Shown here: in pieces, positions 49,060 to 57,765 of the stretch | Numbering within the stretch: the first letter of the stretch is position 1 | Layout of the letters: the number at the start of each line of letters is the position of its first letter | NCBI RefSeq assembly: GCF_049671045.1 | Contig: NZ_JBATUH010000064.1 | Span: 1 to 63,946, forward strand | Direction: 5' to 3' | Source of the DNA: Parvibaculum sp049671045 | Lineage (GTDB): Bacteria; Pseudomonadota; Alphaproteobacteria; Parvibaculales; Parvibaculaceae | Length of the DNA stretch: 63,946 bases | The notes under the pieces: model-generated | What the model saw: only the letters and a program-made list of their open reading frames with translations | The model's database searches: none | What the model was told of the DNA's origin: nothing | Made by a program: the position numbers and the translations under genes

Positions 49060-50925
49060 TCAGTTTCCGGCGCTGCTGCCGACGCTGGAGGGGAGAGGCT
49101 CGGAGGGGTTCGTCGCGGCTTCCGCTTCCGGATTGAGCGCGCGGCCCTGATGGCGCGGCTCGATTAGGGGTTCGGGGAGGACGGGCTTCGTATGCATGAG
49201 GTGGGCGCCCGCCATCATGCCCTCGGCGAGCTGGAGGGCGAGGCGCTCCTCGTCGCGGCGGCGCATTTCCGCTTCGACATCGCGCACGGCCTCGGGCGAG
49301 AAGCCGAGCGCCTTCAGAGCGGCGACGCCAAAGGCCACGGCGGATTCGTAGGTTTCCCGGATCTGGTAATCGACATTGCGCTTGAGCAGGTCGAGCGCGT
49401 GGCGCCGGTCGCGCGAGCGGACATAGAGCCTGGCCAGCGGGAAATGCGCCTGGATGAGATCAACGATGCGGAGCGCCACATCGGGCTTCACCACGCAGAG
49501 CGCGATGAGCGAGGCGTCCGCCGCGCCTGCCGCGCGCAACACGTCGAGCCGCGTGCCGTCGCCGTAATAGACGCGGAAGCCGAAGCGGGCGGCGGCGCGT
49601 ATCTGCTCGACATTATGGTCGATCGCCGTCACCTCCACGCCCTGCGACATGAGAAACTGCGCCACCACCTGCCCGAAGCGGCCGAAGCCGATGATGATGA
49701 CCTTGCCATGAGCGTCGGAGAAATCGGCGTCGGGCTCGCGGTCGGCGGCGGGGCGGGCGGCGCGATTGGCGAGCGCGTAGGCAAGCGGCGTCAGCGCGAG
49801 CGAAATGGTGACGACGGCGATGAGGAGGCTCGAATTCTTCTCCGTCATCACGCTTGCCGCGGCGGCTGCGCTGAAGAGTACGAAGGCGAATTCGCCCCCC
49901 TGCGACAGCACGCTGCCGATCCGCAGCGCATCGTTGTGCGGCGAGCCGGAGATCCGCGCGAGGCCATAGATGAGCGCGGTCTTGACGAGCATGAGGATCA
50001 GCACGCCGAGGACGACGAAGGCGGCGTTGGCCGCGACGAGTTCGATGTCGATGCCCATGCCGACCGCGATGAAGAACAGCCCGAGCAGCAGGCCGCGGAA
50101 GGGCTCGATGTCGGCCTCGAGTTCATGGCGGAAGCTCGATTCGGCGAGCAGCACGCCGGCAAGGAAGGCGCCCATGGCCATTGAGAGGCCGGCGGCCTTC
50201 ATGATCATCGCCGCGCCGAGCACGACGAGAAGGGCGGCGGCCGTCATGATCTCGCGGGCCATCGCATTGGCGAGGATGCGGAAGAGCGGATTTAGCAGGT
50301 AGCGCGCGCTGAGCACGACGGCGACGACGGCGGCAAGCTCGATCAGCGTCTGGCCGATGCCGCCGGTCGGCGCCTTTCCTCCCGGCGCGATGAGCGCGAC
50401 GAGGGCGAGCAGGGGGACGATGGCGAGGTCCTGCATGAGCAGGATCGCGAAGGCGCGCTGGCCATAGGGCGCGGTCAGCTCGCCGCGCTCCTCCATCAGC
50501 GGCGCGGCGAAGGCGGTCGATGAAAGGGCGAGGCCGAGCCCGGCGATGATCGCGCCGCGGGGCCCGAGGCCCGCCATATGGGCGATGAGGCCGAGCGCCG
50601 CGCCGCAGGCGAGCAGTTGCACGAGGCCGAGGCCGACAATGTCGCGGCGCATCGACCAGAGCCGCGAGAGCTTGAGCTCGAGGCCGATGATGAAGAGCAG
50701 CATGACGACGCCAAGCTCGGCAAAGGCGAGCACGGCCTGCGAGTCGCTGAAGAAGCCGAACCCCTGCGGGCCTATGGCGATGCCGGCGGCGAGATAGCCG
50801 ACGATGCTCCCCAGCCGCAGCCGCCTGAAGATCGGCACGGCGATGACGGCAGCCGCCAGGAAGACGATCGGCGCGATGAGCGCCGCGCCGTCGGCAGGCG
50901 GGGAGATCGGAACGATGGTCTGCAC
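49060..50925 (-). CDS. Kef/KefB-like cation:proton antiporter (CPA2) with TrkA-N domain
   Basis: Encodes 621 residues taking GTG 50925 as start. The open frame extends further, but only this start begins the conserved VPISPPADGAALIAPIVFLAA region; no strong RBS is visible. About 12 TM helices (15-395) with LGVVMLLFIIGLELKLSRLW, LSSTAFAAPLM and SQGGEFAFVLFS, then an RCK domain with VIIIGFGRFGQVVAQFLMSQGVEV (GxGxxG). A long C-terminal tail (after 560) is Glu/Pro-rich. It is the second CPA2 antiporter of the window and more like KefB/KefC in length. No KefG/F-type partner is adjacent. Confidence 0.87.
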   Translation of the reverse strand: MQTIVPISPPADGAALIAPIVFLAAAVIAVPIFRRLRLGSIVGYLAAGIAIGPQGFGFFSDSQAVLAFAELGVVMLLFIIGLELKLSRLWSMRRDIVGLGLVQLLACGAALGLIAHMAGLGPRGAIIAGLGLALSSTAFAAPLMEERGELTAPYGQRAFAILLMQDLAIVPLLALVALIAPGGKAPTGGIGQTLIELAAVVAVVLSARYLLNPLFRILANAMAREIMTAAALLVVLGAAMIMKAAGLSMAMGAFLAGVLLAESSFRHELEADIEPFRGLLLGLFFIAVGMGIDIELVAANAAFVVLGVLILMLVKTALIYGLARISGSPHNDALRIGSVLSQGGEFAFVLFSAAAAASVMTEKNSSLLIAVVTISLALTPLAYALANRAARPAADREPDADFSDAHGKVIIIGFGRFGQVVAQFLMSQGVEVTAIDHNVEQIRAAARFGFRVYYGDGTRLDVLRAAGAADASLIALCVVKPDVALRIVDLIQAHFPLARLYVRSRDRRHALDLLKRNVDYQIRETYESAVAFGVAALKALGFSPEAVRDVEAEMRRRDEERLALQLAEGMMAGAHLMHTKPVLPEPLIEPRHQGRALNPEAEAATNPSEPLPSSVGSSAGN

Positions 50926-51023
50926 GGGCGATATTCTGACGTGAAGTCGGGGCTGTGAACAGTGCCCCGGTCGATGCGCAGCACATAGGAGCAAAAGATG
51001 GCGGCCATGCGGCGGGCCGAAAG

Positions 51024-51064
51024 AAAAAGGGCGCTCCCTCGATCTCGCGAGGGGAGCGCCCTTT
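51024..51064 (-). terminator. Rho-independent terminator of the acyl-CoA dehydrogenase gene
   Basis: Arms at 51026-51038 and 51051-51064 pair over about 12 bases (GGGCGCTCCC core). On the minus strand the stem is followed by TTTTTCTTTC. It lies 22 bases after the dehydrogenase stop codon and separates it from the antiporter gene. Confidence 0.8.
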
Positions 51065-51086
51065 ATGTGTTCAGGGGCGTGCCCGA

Positions 51087-52937
51087 TCAGAAATTGGCGA
51101 CGTCGAGTTCCATGAGCCCGTCGGCGCCGGCCTTGGCGCGCTCGAGCCAGGCGGCGGTCATCGGCACTTCGCGCTCCATCCAGTAGCGGGCGAGCGTGAG
51201 CTTGCGCTTGTAGAAGTCGGGTCGCTCGGTGCCGGCCTTGAGCTTCGCCTGCGCGACCTTCGCCATCTGCGCCCACATCCAGGCGAGCGTCACCGTGCCG
51301 AAGATGTTGAGGATGTCGTAGGAGGCGGCGCCCGCATTGTCGTAGTTCCTGGGCGCGTTCTGCATGAGCCAGCCGGCCGCCTCGCCGAGGCGGGCATAGC
51401 CCGTCTTCAGCGGCGCGATGAAGGGCGCCATTTCGGCGTCGCCCTCGTTCTCCTTGATGAAGGCTTCGAGCTTGCCGAAGAAGGTGAGCGTCGCGCGGCC
51501 GCCCTTCATGGTCATCTTGCGGGCGACGAGGTCGAGGGCCTGGATGCCGTTCGCGCCTTCATAGACCTGGTTGATGCGCGCATCGCGCACGAACTGCTCC
51601 ATGCCGTTGTCGCGGATATAGCCATGGCCGCCGAAGACCTGCATCGAGGCATTGGCCGCCTCGAAGCCCTTGTCGGTGAAATAGGCCTTGATGACCGGCG
51701 TGAAGAGCTGGCTCAGATCCTCGGCCTCCTGGCGCTCCTTCTCGTCCGGGCTCGAGCGCGCGACCGAGAAGAGGAAGGAGACATACATGGCGAGCGCGCG
51801 GGCGCCCTCGACGAAGCTGCGCGAGGCGATGAGCAGGCGGCGCACGTCGGGGAAGACGATGATCGGGTCGGCGGGGCCGTCCGGATTCTTCGCGCCGGTG
51901 AGCGCGCGGCCGGCGAGCCGCTCCGTCGCATAGGCGACGCCGTTCTGATAGGCGACCTCGCCCGCGGCGATGCCCTGGATGCCGACGCCCATGCGCGCGC
52001 CGTTCATCATGCCGAACATGCCGGCCATGCCGGCCGACTTCGACTTCACGACCTTGCCGTCCTCGGCCTTCTTCTCGGGCGCACGGCCCTTGAGGTGGTA
52101 GGCGACGGCATTGTCGAAGTTGAGCACGCAGGTCGCGTTGCCCTTGATGCCCATCTTCTTCTCGACCGAGCCGCAGGTGACGCCGTTCGGGCCCTTGATC
52201 TCGCCGGTCTCGGGATCGACCAGCATCTTCGGCACCATGAAGAAGTTCACCGTCGAGAGATCGTCGACATATTTGCCTTCCTCGTTCGGCAGCTTCGCGA
52301 TCACCATGTGGATGATGTTCTCGGTGATGTCCTGATCGCCGCCCGAGATGAAGATCTTCGTGCCGGTGATGCGGTAGGTGCCGTCATCCTGCTTGACTGC
52401 GCGCGTCTTCATGAGCTTGAGGTCGGTGCCGCAATGGGGCTCGGTGAGGCACATGGTGCCCGCCCAGTCGCCATCGGCCATGCGCTGGGCCACATGCTGG
52501 CGCATCCAGTCCTCGCCCGTCGCCCAGAGTGCGCCAAGCGCGGCGCCGGTGAGACCGGGATACATCGCGAAGGCCTGATTGGACGACGAGCCCATCTCCG
52601 AGAAGGCGAAGGTGATGACGGAGGGAAGGTTCGCGCCGCCCAGTTCCTCGGCGACGCCGAGCTTGTTCCAGCCGCCATCGGCATAGGCGCGGAAGGCTTC
52701 CTTGAAGCCCTTGGGCGTGCGCACGACGCCGTTTTCGAGGTAGCAGCCTTCCTCGTCGCCCGACTGGTTGAGCGGCTGGAGGACTTCCTCGCAGAACTTC
52801 GCGCCGCCCTCGAGGATCGCGCTCGTCATGTCGGGCGTCAGCTCGGCGAAGCCGGGCAGGTCGGTCCGCTTCTCGATCTCGAGAAGTTCGTGGAAGAGAA
52901 ACAGAAAATCTTCGACCGGCGCCTTGTAGCTCGGCAT
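51087..52937 (-). CDS. Acyl-CoA dehydrogenase, ~600-residue class (DmdC-like)
   Basis: A 616-residue acyl-CoA dehydrogenase. It has a long N-terminal region, the middle domain motif MCLTEPHCGTDL, and the FAD-domain segments QVFGGHGYIRDNGMEQFVRDARI and VYEGANGIQALDLV, where the Glu is the candidate catalytic base, followed by the extra C-terminal domain of about 130 residues found in this class. Relatives include 3-methylmercaptopropionyl-CoA dehydrogenase and enzymes for long or branched acyl-CoAs. The substrate here is unknown. It probably works in beta-oxidation with the ligases of the window. A TGTCAGTA element shared with the TetR operator lies just upstream. Confidence 0.9.
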   Translation of the reverse strand: MPSYKAPVEDFLFLFHELLEIEKRTDLPGFAELTPDMTSAILEGGAKFCEEVLQPLNQSGDEEGCYLENGVVRTPKGFKEAFRAYADGGWNKLGVAEELGGANLPSVITFAFSEMGSSSNQAFAMYPGLTGAALGALWATGEDWMRQHVAQRMADGDWAGTMCLTEPHCGTDLKLMKTRAVKQDDGTYRITGTKIFISGGDQDITENIIHMVIAKLPNEEGKYVDDLSTVNFFMVPKMLVDPETGEIKGPNGVTCGSVEKKMGIKGNATCVLNFDNAVAYHLKGRAPEKKAEDGKVVKSKSAGMAGMFGMMNGARMGVGIQGIAAGEVAYQNGVAYATERLAGRALTGAKNPDGPADPIIVFPDVRRLLIASRSFVEGARALAMYVSFLFSVARSSPDEKERQEAEDLSQLFTPVIKAYFTDKGFEAANASMQVFGGHGYIRDNGMEQFVRDARINQVYEGANGIQALDLVARKMTMKGGRATLTFFGKLEAFIKENEGDAEMAPFIAPLKTGYARLGEAAGWLMQNAPRNYDNAGAASYDILNIFGTVTLAWMWAQMAKVAQAKLKAGTERPDFYKRKLTLARYWMEREVPMTAAWLERAKAGADGLMELDVANF

Positions 52938-53028
52938 GGGCTCGCTCCGTAGCTTTCAATAATGTCAGTAAGGAAGCGAGATACTGCTATATGACGCTAG
53001 GGAAGGCAAGTGGGCTGACGCTAGGAAT

Positions 53029-54525
53029 CTATGATGGCCATTGTGTTATAGGCATCGAATTCGGTCGCCCAAGGTCACCCGTAGCTGCTCTGGCGATCAA
53101 CCCGATCCATCGATTCTGGAAATCGTGTTCATCTTCTCCGTCTATTGGGTAAGGCCCATATGCCAAATTTACGCTGTGTATGCCATTGCTAAGAGCCAAG
53201 TCGACGTCTGTGTCATCTCCATCAATTGCATAAGGTTCAAAGCCGGATGGACCGCCTTTAAAGCTCCAAAATGCCATCTCATACCATCGATGGCCGATGC
53301 CGTCGTTCCGATCGGCAAAAAGTAGACTCGCGGACCATCTGTAAGTGTAATCTTTCGATTGGCATGTAGTCCCAATTGTTGACCAACCAATCACGTGCCA
53401 GCCGGAACTGCCATACGCTTTTCTCCCTGTGCGGATTGAAATGGATCGTTCGTCAATAGTCTTGGCATTGCTGAGAAATGTTGTGCCAACGCCGAACCGG
53501 AGTTCGACTTTGCTGACCATGACCACGCTGTCCGACAGATGTTTGACTTGTGAAAATAATCTGTCGCGAATGCCGGTAAGCTCCCGTGAGGCGTCAGCAA
53601 ATAATGCTTCATGCCTCTTCCTGCGGTCGGCCTCCGATGACCGTTTTGCCTCCTCTTCTGCTTCAATCGCTGCAACTTTTTTTGCCGCCTCGGCCAGAGC
53701 ATGTAACGAGGAGTGGGCCTTCTTTTGTTCGCGTTCTATTTCAGCAAAGACTTGATTGCAGCGAGACAACGTCGGTCGTGCTTCGGGAGGCTTGCGTAGC
53801 ATCTGCGAAACGAATGCCGCGATCCTTGGCGGAAGCCGATCTATTTGTGGCGGTGCGACATTTAAATGTTGTTCGCGAATTTGATCCAATGACCCTCCAA
53901 ATGGAGGACGCCCTGTCGCAATTGCATGAACTATGCAACCAAGCGCATAAACGTCAGTTGCAGTTGTCGAGCGTTCCCCTCGCCATTGTTCGGGAGCTGC
54001 ATATAGTGGTGTAAGCGCCCCGCGAAGCGTTTCTAATGAGGTTGAATCTTCGACAAATTTGGCAATCCCAAAATCCGCGATCTTCCAAGCGCCCCCATGA
54101 AGCAAGACGTTGGATGGCTTGAGATCGCGATGCGTGATGTCATGCACTTCCTGCAGCCCACTCACGATTTCTTTAAGTGCTTTTCGAATTAGTTCGAAGT
54201 CGATCCCATCTGGTGCTGCGTTTATCTTGTCCTGCAAGCTGTGTTCGCAACGTGGCATAACCAGAAAGTAGCGATCAGATTCCGCATCTTGTCCCGCGTC
54301 CAAGACCGGCACGATATGCGCCAAATCACGGCGCATTAATTCGTTGCCGATGTTTAGTTCTCGGTGGGCGGCTTGTGCTGCACTTATCTTCAATCGTTTA
54401 ACTGCGACCTGCCCGGTCTGCCCGGTCCCGGCGAATACTTCGCCAAACCCACCCTCGGCACCCAAGGGACGGCTATCGTCGAAGGTCCATTCGCCTCCGG
54501 GTAGCTTGATAATATGTTCCGTCAT
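53029..54525 (-). CDS. Ser/Thr protein kinase with coiled coil and unknown C-terminal domain
   Basis: A 498-residue cytoplasmic Hanks-type kinase. Kinase core (about 12-268): Gly loop LGAEGGFGEVFAG (21-33), Lys43, HRDLKPSN (132-139; D134, K136, N139), DFG (151-153) and APE (177-179), so it is predicted active. A charged coiled coil follows (about 266-310, Glu/Ala/Lys-rich), then a Trp/Tyr-rich C-terminal domain (about 330-495) I do not recognise. No TM segment or PASTA repeats. The gene is visibly poorer in GC than its neighbours and stands opposite a small Cys-rich gene; no phosphatase or known target is nearby. Confidence 0.88.
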   Translation of the reverse strand: MTEHIIKLPGGEWTFDDSRPLGAEGGFGEVFAGTGQTGQVAVKRLKISAAQAAHRELNIGNELMRRDLAHIVPVLDAGQDAESDRYFLVMPRCEHSLQDKINAAPDGIDFELIRKALKEIVSGLQEVHDITHRDLKPSNVLLHGGAWKIADFGIAKFVEDSTSLETLRGALTPLYAAPEQWRGERSTTATDVYALGCIVHAIATGRPPFGGSLDQIREQHLNVAPPQIDRLPPRIAAFVSQMLRKPPEARPTLSRCNQVFAEIEREQKKAHSSLHALAEAAKKVAAIEAEEEAKRSSEADRRKRHEALFADASRELTGIRDRLFSQVKHLSDSVVMVSKVELRFGVGTTFLSNAKTIDERSISIRTGRKAYGSSGWHVIGWSTIGTTCQSKDYTYRWSASLLFADRNDGIGHRWYEMAFWSFKGGPSGFEPYAIDGDDTDVDLALSNGIHSVNLAYGPYPIDGEDEHDFQNRWIGLIARAATGDLGRPNSMPITQWPS

Positions 54526-54688
54526 CTCATGTTCCCATCGCCTTCACCTCGCCGTCGGCGAACCCATCGGCATTTCGGTAGCATGTGCTTCCTTGGAATA
54601 GAAATATTCTGTTTACAGATTGTATGAAATTATGTTTGTAATTGACAGTATTTGAGTGCGATGACCTATTTTTGCCAGGGAGGCTGAT

Positions 54689-54895
54689 ATGTCTCGTTAC
54701 TATGTCAACATGAGCGCGCAATCAAATGGCGATCATGAGGTGCATGTTACAACTTGCTCATTTCTGCCACGCGAGGAAAATAGATTGTACTTGGGAGAAT
54801 TTGATTCCTGCACCCCTGCCGTTCGTGAGGCCAAGAAGTATTATTTGCGATCGAATGGCTGCTATTATTGCTGCAATGCTTGCAATACGGGTTGA
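54689..54895 (+). CDS. Small Cys/His-rich protein of a widespread unnamed type
   Basis: Encodes 68 residues from ATG 54689 with GGGAGG upstream. The pattern is NGDHEVHV (H16, H19), TTCSFLP (C23), LGEFDSCTPAVREAKKYY (C41), NGCYYCCNACNTG (C58, C61, C62, C65). I recognise the general pattern of a small protein found in many bacteria, usually ending Cys-His-Thr; here the His is Asn. The spaced Cys/His suggest zinc or another metal site. It is divergent from the kinase and separated by 163 AT-rich bases. Confidence 0.75.
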   Translation: MSRYYVNMSAQSNGDHEVHVTTCSFLPREENRLYLGEFDSCTPAVREAKKYYLRSNGCYYCCNACNTG

Positions 54896-54927
54896 GTGTG
54901 GATCGGCGCGGGGTTATAAACTCGTCG

Positions 54928-55004
54928 TCCCCCGACTTGATCGGGGGATCCATCTTGCGGCGCTGACGCGAGCATGAAGTTGGATGGCCCGGTCAAGCCG
55001 GGCC
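54928..55004. repeat. REP-like palindrome pair
   Basis: Two hairpins: TCCCCCGA-CTTGA-TCGGGGGA region (54928-54948) and GGCCCGG-TCAAG-CCGGGCC (54986-55004). The flanks (GATCCATCTT and AAGTTGGATGG) are also inverted, so the pair forms one larger inverted element, as in bacterial interspersed mosaic elements. Similar GTCATCCCGGG-type palindromes are common in alphaproteobacteria. Confidence 0.7.
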
Positions 55005-55462
55005 GTGACGGGCGGACAGAAATATTGGAATTCTTATCCCCCCTCGCTCCGTACACACCATATCAATTCCGTCTCGCTCCGCGAACGGCGCGTCCGGACT
55101 GGCCGAATGCGTGGGGAACGTCAAGGCAGCGTTCTGCGCCTTGCGGGCAACCAGCCGCAAGGCCCGGAAGGTCCGTAAGGGGAGACGGCACTATGACCGG
55201 CCGGAGCCGCGGCCGATGAAAGTGGCGGTGTCCGAGGTGGGTTCGGTGTAGGCCAAAATCCGCTGTGTGCGAAGCGAGGGAAGGCGCGCAACGCCCGCAA
55301 TTCAAATCCCTGCAACATAAATCAACGCGACATCACCGCCGCTTCGCTCCCCTTCATTCTTTCGGGGGCGGTGTTTCGGGGGCGGTGTTTCGGGGGCCGA
55401 GCCGAGGGGCGAAGATGGACCCTGCGTCAAGTGCGGGGTGACGGTTCCCCGGGAGGCGCTTG
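55005..55462. other. 458-base non-coding stretch with hairpins and tandem repeat
   Basis: No gene with a good start was found. It contains a perfect stem CCTTGCGG/CCGCAAGG (55139-55146 with 55155-55162) and a 14-base tandem repeat TTTCGGGGGCGGTG (55360-55387, partial third copy to 55397). A frame reading through 55100-55250 on the plus strand is rich in Arg and Lys but lacks a start signal. It may be a degraded or structured repeat element. Confidence 0.5.
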
Positions 55463-55966
55463 TCAGCCAGGGCAGCCCTTGCGGGGGGCTTTTGCGGCGA
55501 TCCCGGCGCGGTCGAGCGGAATGAGATCCGTCTTCGCCGCGCCGCGCGCGATCATGGCGAGGTTGGTCGCCAGGTCCTGCGCGTCGTCTTCGAGATCGCC
55601 CGCGCGCCAGAGGATGCAGCGCGCATAGGGCCGCGCGTCCCTGGCGCCGACGCCGCGCGGCCGGTCGGCGAGCGACGCCTCCATCAGCATCTTCCGCAGC
55701 GAGGCGAGGCGCGTCCCGGCATGGGTGGCAAGAGGCTTTGCCGCCTCCGCATCGAGGCCCGTTTTGATCTTGTCCGCCAGTGTCACGAGTTCCGCCTGCA
55801 TGGCGGCGATGTCCTTCAGCGTCGCCTCATAGCGCATGCGGTCGTAGCTTTCGGCGTGAGCGAGAGCGGGGAGGGCAAGAGCGGCCACGCCGAACGCCGC
55901 CACCGCAATTGCGCGGTTGAGGCGCGCCATGACGCGCGGGCTGGCGCGGTTGAGGAGCGGCCTCAT
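55463..55966 (-). CDS. Exported protein of unknown function
   Basis: Encodes 167 residues from ATG 55966, which overlaps the upstream stop (ATGA). A signal peptide with long basic n-region ends near residue 38 (Ala-His-Ala-Glu). The mature part is helical, with repeated Ala/Leu/Glu and Lys, and two Cys (residues 117 and 165) that could form a disulfide. No family recognised. It follows a SnoaL-like gene and an enoyl-CoA hydratase gene on the same strand. Confidence 0.7.
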   Translation of the reverse strand: MRPLLNRASPRVMARLNRAIAVAAFGVAALALPALAHAESYDRMRYEATLKDIAAMQAELVTLADKIKTGLDAEAAKPLATHAGTRLASLRKMLMEASLADRPRGVGARDARPYARCILWRAGDLEDDAQDLATNLAMIARGAAKTDLIPLDRAGIAAKAPRKGCPG

Positions 55967-56379
55967 GGCGCAAGCTGCCGCTGCATCGAGGCGCTATCCC
56001 GCGCACCCCAGCGCCGCGCGATCTTTCCGTCCTTCATCTCGAACCACTCCATCGCCACGAGTTCATATGACTTGCCCGTGGGCTCGCTCCCCCGGAAGGG
56101 CGCGCGGAAAGTGCCGCGCTCGGTGTAGCGCGCGGCGACCGTGTTTCCTTCCGCCACCATGTCCTCGATGGTGAGGTTGAGCCCATAGGCGGCATGGAGA
56201 TCGCGCCAGACCGGCATCGCCACCTCGTCGATATTGCCCCAGCCGAGCACGCCCTGGATCACCGCATCGGCGGTGAAGAGCGCGCGCAGCCGGCCGAAGT
56301 CGCCGGCGTTGAAGGCCGCCACATAGAGACGCACTGTTTCCTTGTTCACCTCGCCCGTGGCCGCGCCTTCATCGCCCAT
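55963..56379 (-). CDS. SnoaL-like/ester cyclase family protein
   Basis: A 138-residue NTF2-like cone-fold protein. KETVRLYVAAFNAGDFGRLRALFTADAVIQG and the later TIEDMVAEGNTVAARYTERGTFRAPF followed by VAMEWFEMKDGKIARRW are typical SnoaL-like polyketide cyclase/ester cyclase features. These proteins bind hydrophobic substrates; activity here is unknown. It is coupled (4-base overlap) to the exported protein and follows the crotonase by 15 bases. Confidence 0.85.
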   Translation of the reverse strand: MGDEGAATGEVNKETVRLYVAAFNAGDFGRLRALFTADAVIQGVLGWGNIDEVAMPVWRDLHAAYGLNLTIEDMVAEGNTVAARYTERGTFRAPFRGSEPTGKSYELVAMEWFEMKDGKIARRWGARDSASMQRQLAP

Positions 56380-56394
56380 GCGTTCTCTCCGCTC

Positions 56395-57207
56395 TCAGCT
56401 ATTGGTGAATTCGGGCTTGCGCTTCTGCAGGAAAGCGGCGATCCCTTCCTTCATGTCGTTCGTCTGGGCACAGAGGATCTGGTTGCGGTCCTCCATGGCG
56501 ATGGCGGCCTCGAGGCTTCCGGCATCGATCGACATGTTGAGACATTCCTTGGTGAGGCGGAGCCCGATGGGCGAGGTCGCGAGCATCTCCTCGATATAGG
56601 GGCGGGCGGCTTCCTCGAGCTCATCGTCCGGCACGACTTCCGAAACGAGGCCCACGCGCTCGGCGCGCGCCGCATTGATGAAGCGGCCGGTCATCATGAG
56701 TTCGGACGCGACCGAAACGCCGACAAGGCGGGGCAGGAAATAGGAGACGCCGATATCGCAGGCGGAAAGGCCGATGCGGATGAAGGCTGCGTTCATGCGC
56801 GCGCTCTCGCCCGCGATGCGGATGTCGGAAGCGAGCGCGAAGGCGAAGCCGCCGCCGCATGCCGGCCCATGCACGAGGCTGATGATCGCCTGCGGGCAGC
56901 GGCGCATGCGCATGACGATTTCCGAAATCGCGCGCTGCCCCCTGAGGCCCGCGACGACGCCGCCCGAATTGGCGCCGGGCTCGGTGCGCGATATGGCGCT
57001 CGCCTTGAGGTCGAGACCGGCGCAATAGGCGCGGCCCGCGCCCTTCATCACGACGATGCGAACGGAATGGTCGGTATAGAGCTTGCCGAAATAGTCCTGA
57101 AGCTCCTCCGTCATTTTCGGATTGATCGAGTTCAGCGCCTCGGGCCGGTTGAGGGTCAGCCAGTCGACGGGGCCTTCCTTGCGGATGCTGAGCGTTTCGT
57201 AAGCCAT
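56395..57207 (-). CDS. Enoyl-CoA hydratase/isomerase family protein (crotonase fold)
   Basis: A 270-residue crotonase. Oxyanion-hole parts AYCAGLDLKA (60-69) and GPACGGGFAFALASDIRIA (about 114-132) are intact. Of the two catalytic Glu of classical hydratases, the first position appears to be Phe (in AAFIRIGLS) while the second Glu is kept (VASELMMTG). So hydration is uncertain, and isomerase, hydrolase or lyase chemistry is possible. It heads a three-gene leftward unit with a SnoaL-like and an exported protein. Confidence 0.87.
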   Translation of the reverse strand: MAYETLSIRKEGPVDWLTLNRPEALNSINPKMTEELQDYFGKLYTDHSVRIVVMKGAGRAYCAGLDLKASAISRTEPGANSGGVVAGLRGQRAISEIVMRMRRCPQAIISLVHGPACGGGFAFALASDIRIAGESARMNAAFIRIGLSACDIGVSYFLPRLVGVSVASELMMTGRFINAARAERVGLVSEVVPDDELEEAARPYIEEMLATSPIGLRLTKECLNMSIDAGSLEAAIAMEDRNQILCAQTNDMKEGIAAFLQKRKPEFTNS

Positions 57208-57281
57208 GTCTTTCTCCCTGCGGTTTTTCGTTGGGAGAAGATTAGCGCGGGAGCCATGGCGAGCGCGAGTGCGGCGCGGCG

Positions 57282-57623
57282 CTATTCCTGCCGCGCGTCC
57301 ATTTCGTCGAGGATGCGTTCAGGCAGGTCGAGCCAGCGCAGCGCGAGGACGCCGCCGGGCTCGATGCGCATGACCTCGGCGGCGAAGGGGCGGCCGCGCT
57401 CGCGCTTGTGCCAGCGCAGCGTGCCCGAGAGGATCTCGCCGATCGCGGCCTCGCCCCTGAAGGTTTCGATGCAGACGCCGCCCGCCGACCAGTCCCGGGC
57501 GCGATGCTCGGTGCCGCCGATCGCCACGAAGAGCCACGGTTCGGACGAGCGCATGGCCGAACGCCGCTCAGGCATTTCCAGCCTGCCGCGCAGATGCTCG
57601 ACAATGCGCGCGATCAGCGACAT
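57282..57623 (-). CDS. PilZ domain protein
   Basis: A 113-residue protein that fits a single PilZ barrel. R21-x3-R25 (RSAMR) and D44-x-S46-x-x-G49 (DWSAGG), the two c-di-GMP contacts, are both present. It lacks any other domain. Such small PilZ proteins transmit c-di-GMP signals to motility or polysaccharide machinery. No diguanylate cyclase or flagellar gene lies near. Confidence 0.75.
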   Translation of the reverse strand: MSLIARIVEHLRGRLEMPERRSAMRSSEPWLFVAIGGTEHRARDWSAGGVCIETFRGEAAIGEILSGTLRWHKRERGRPFAAEVMRIEPGGVLALRWLDLPERILDEMDARQE

Positions 57624-57765
57624 CGAGTTCCCCGGCCCTTCCCCATTATGGACAGTTTGCAGGGATTGAACGCAGAAACCAAGAGATGAAACGCGATTAT
57701 CGGTCCGTTATAAGAGCATCTGGTTTCAATCCACGCCAATTTCACCGAAACGAGACACTGTCAGC

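Noticed and set aside
50926..51276. N-terminal extension of the second Kef-type antiporter
   Set aside because: The extra sequence crosses the terminator of the neighbouring gene and shows no membrane or family features.
54974..55219. Small frame beginning in the REP-like element
   Set aside because: It starts inside a palindrome, has no ribosome binding site and is Arg/Pro-rich; not supported as a gene.
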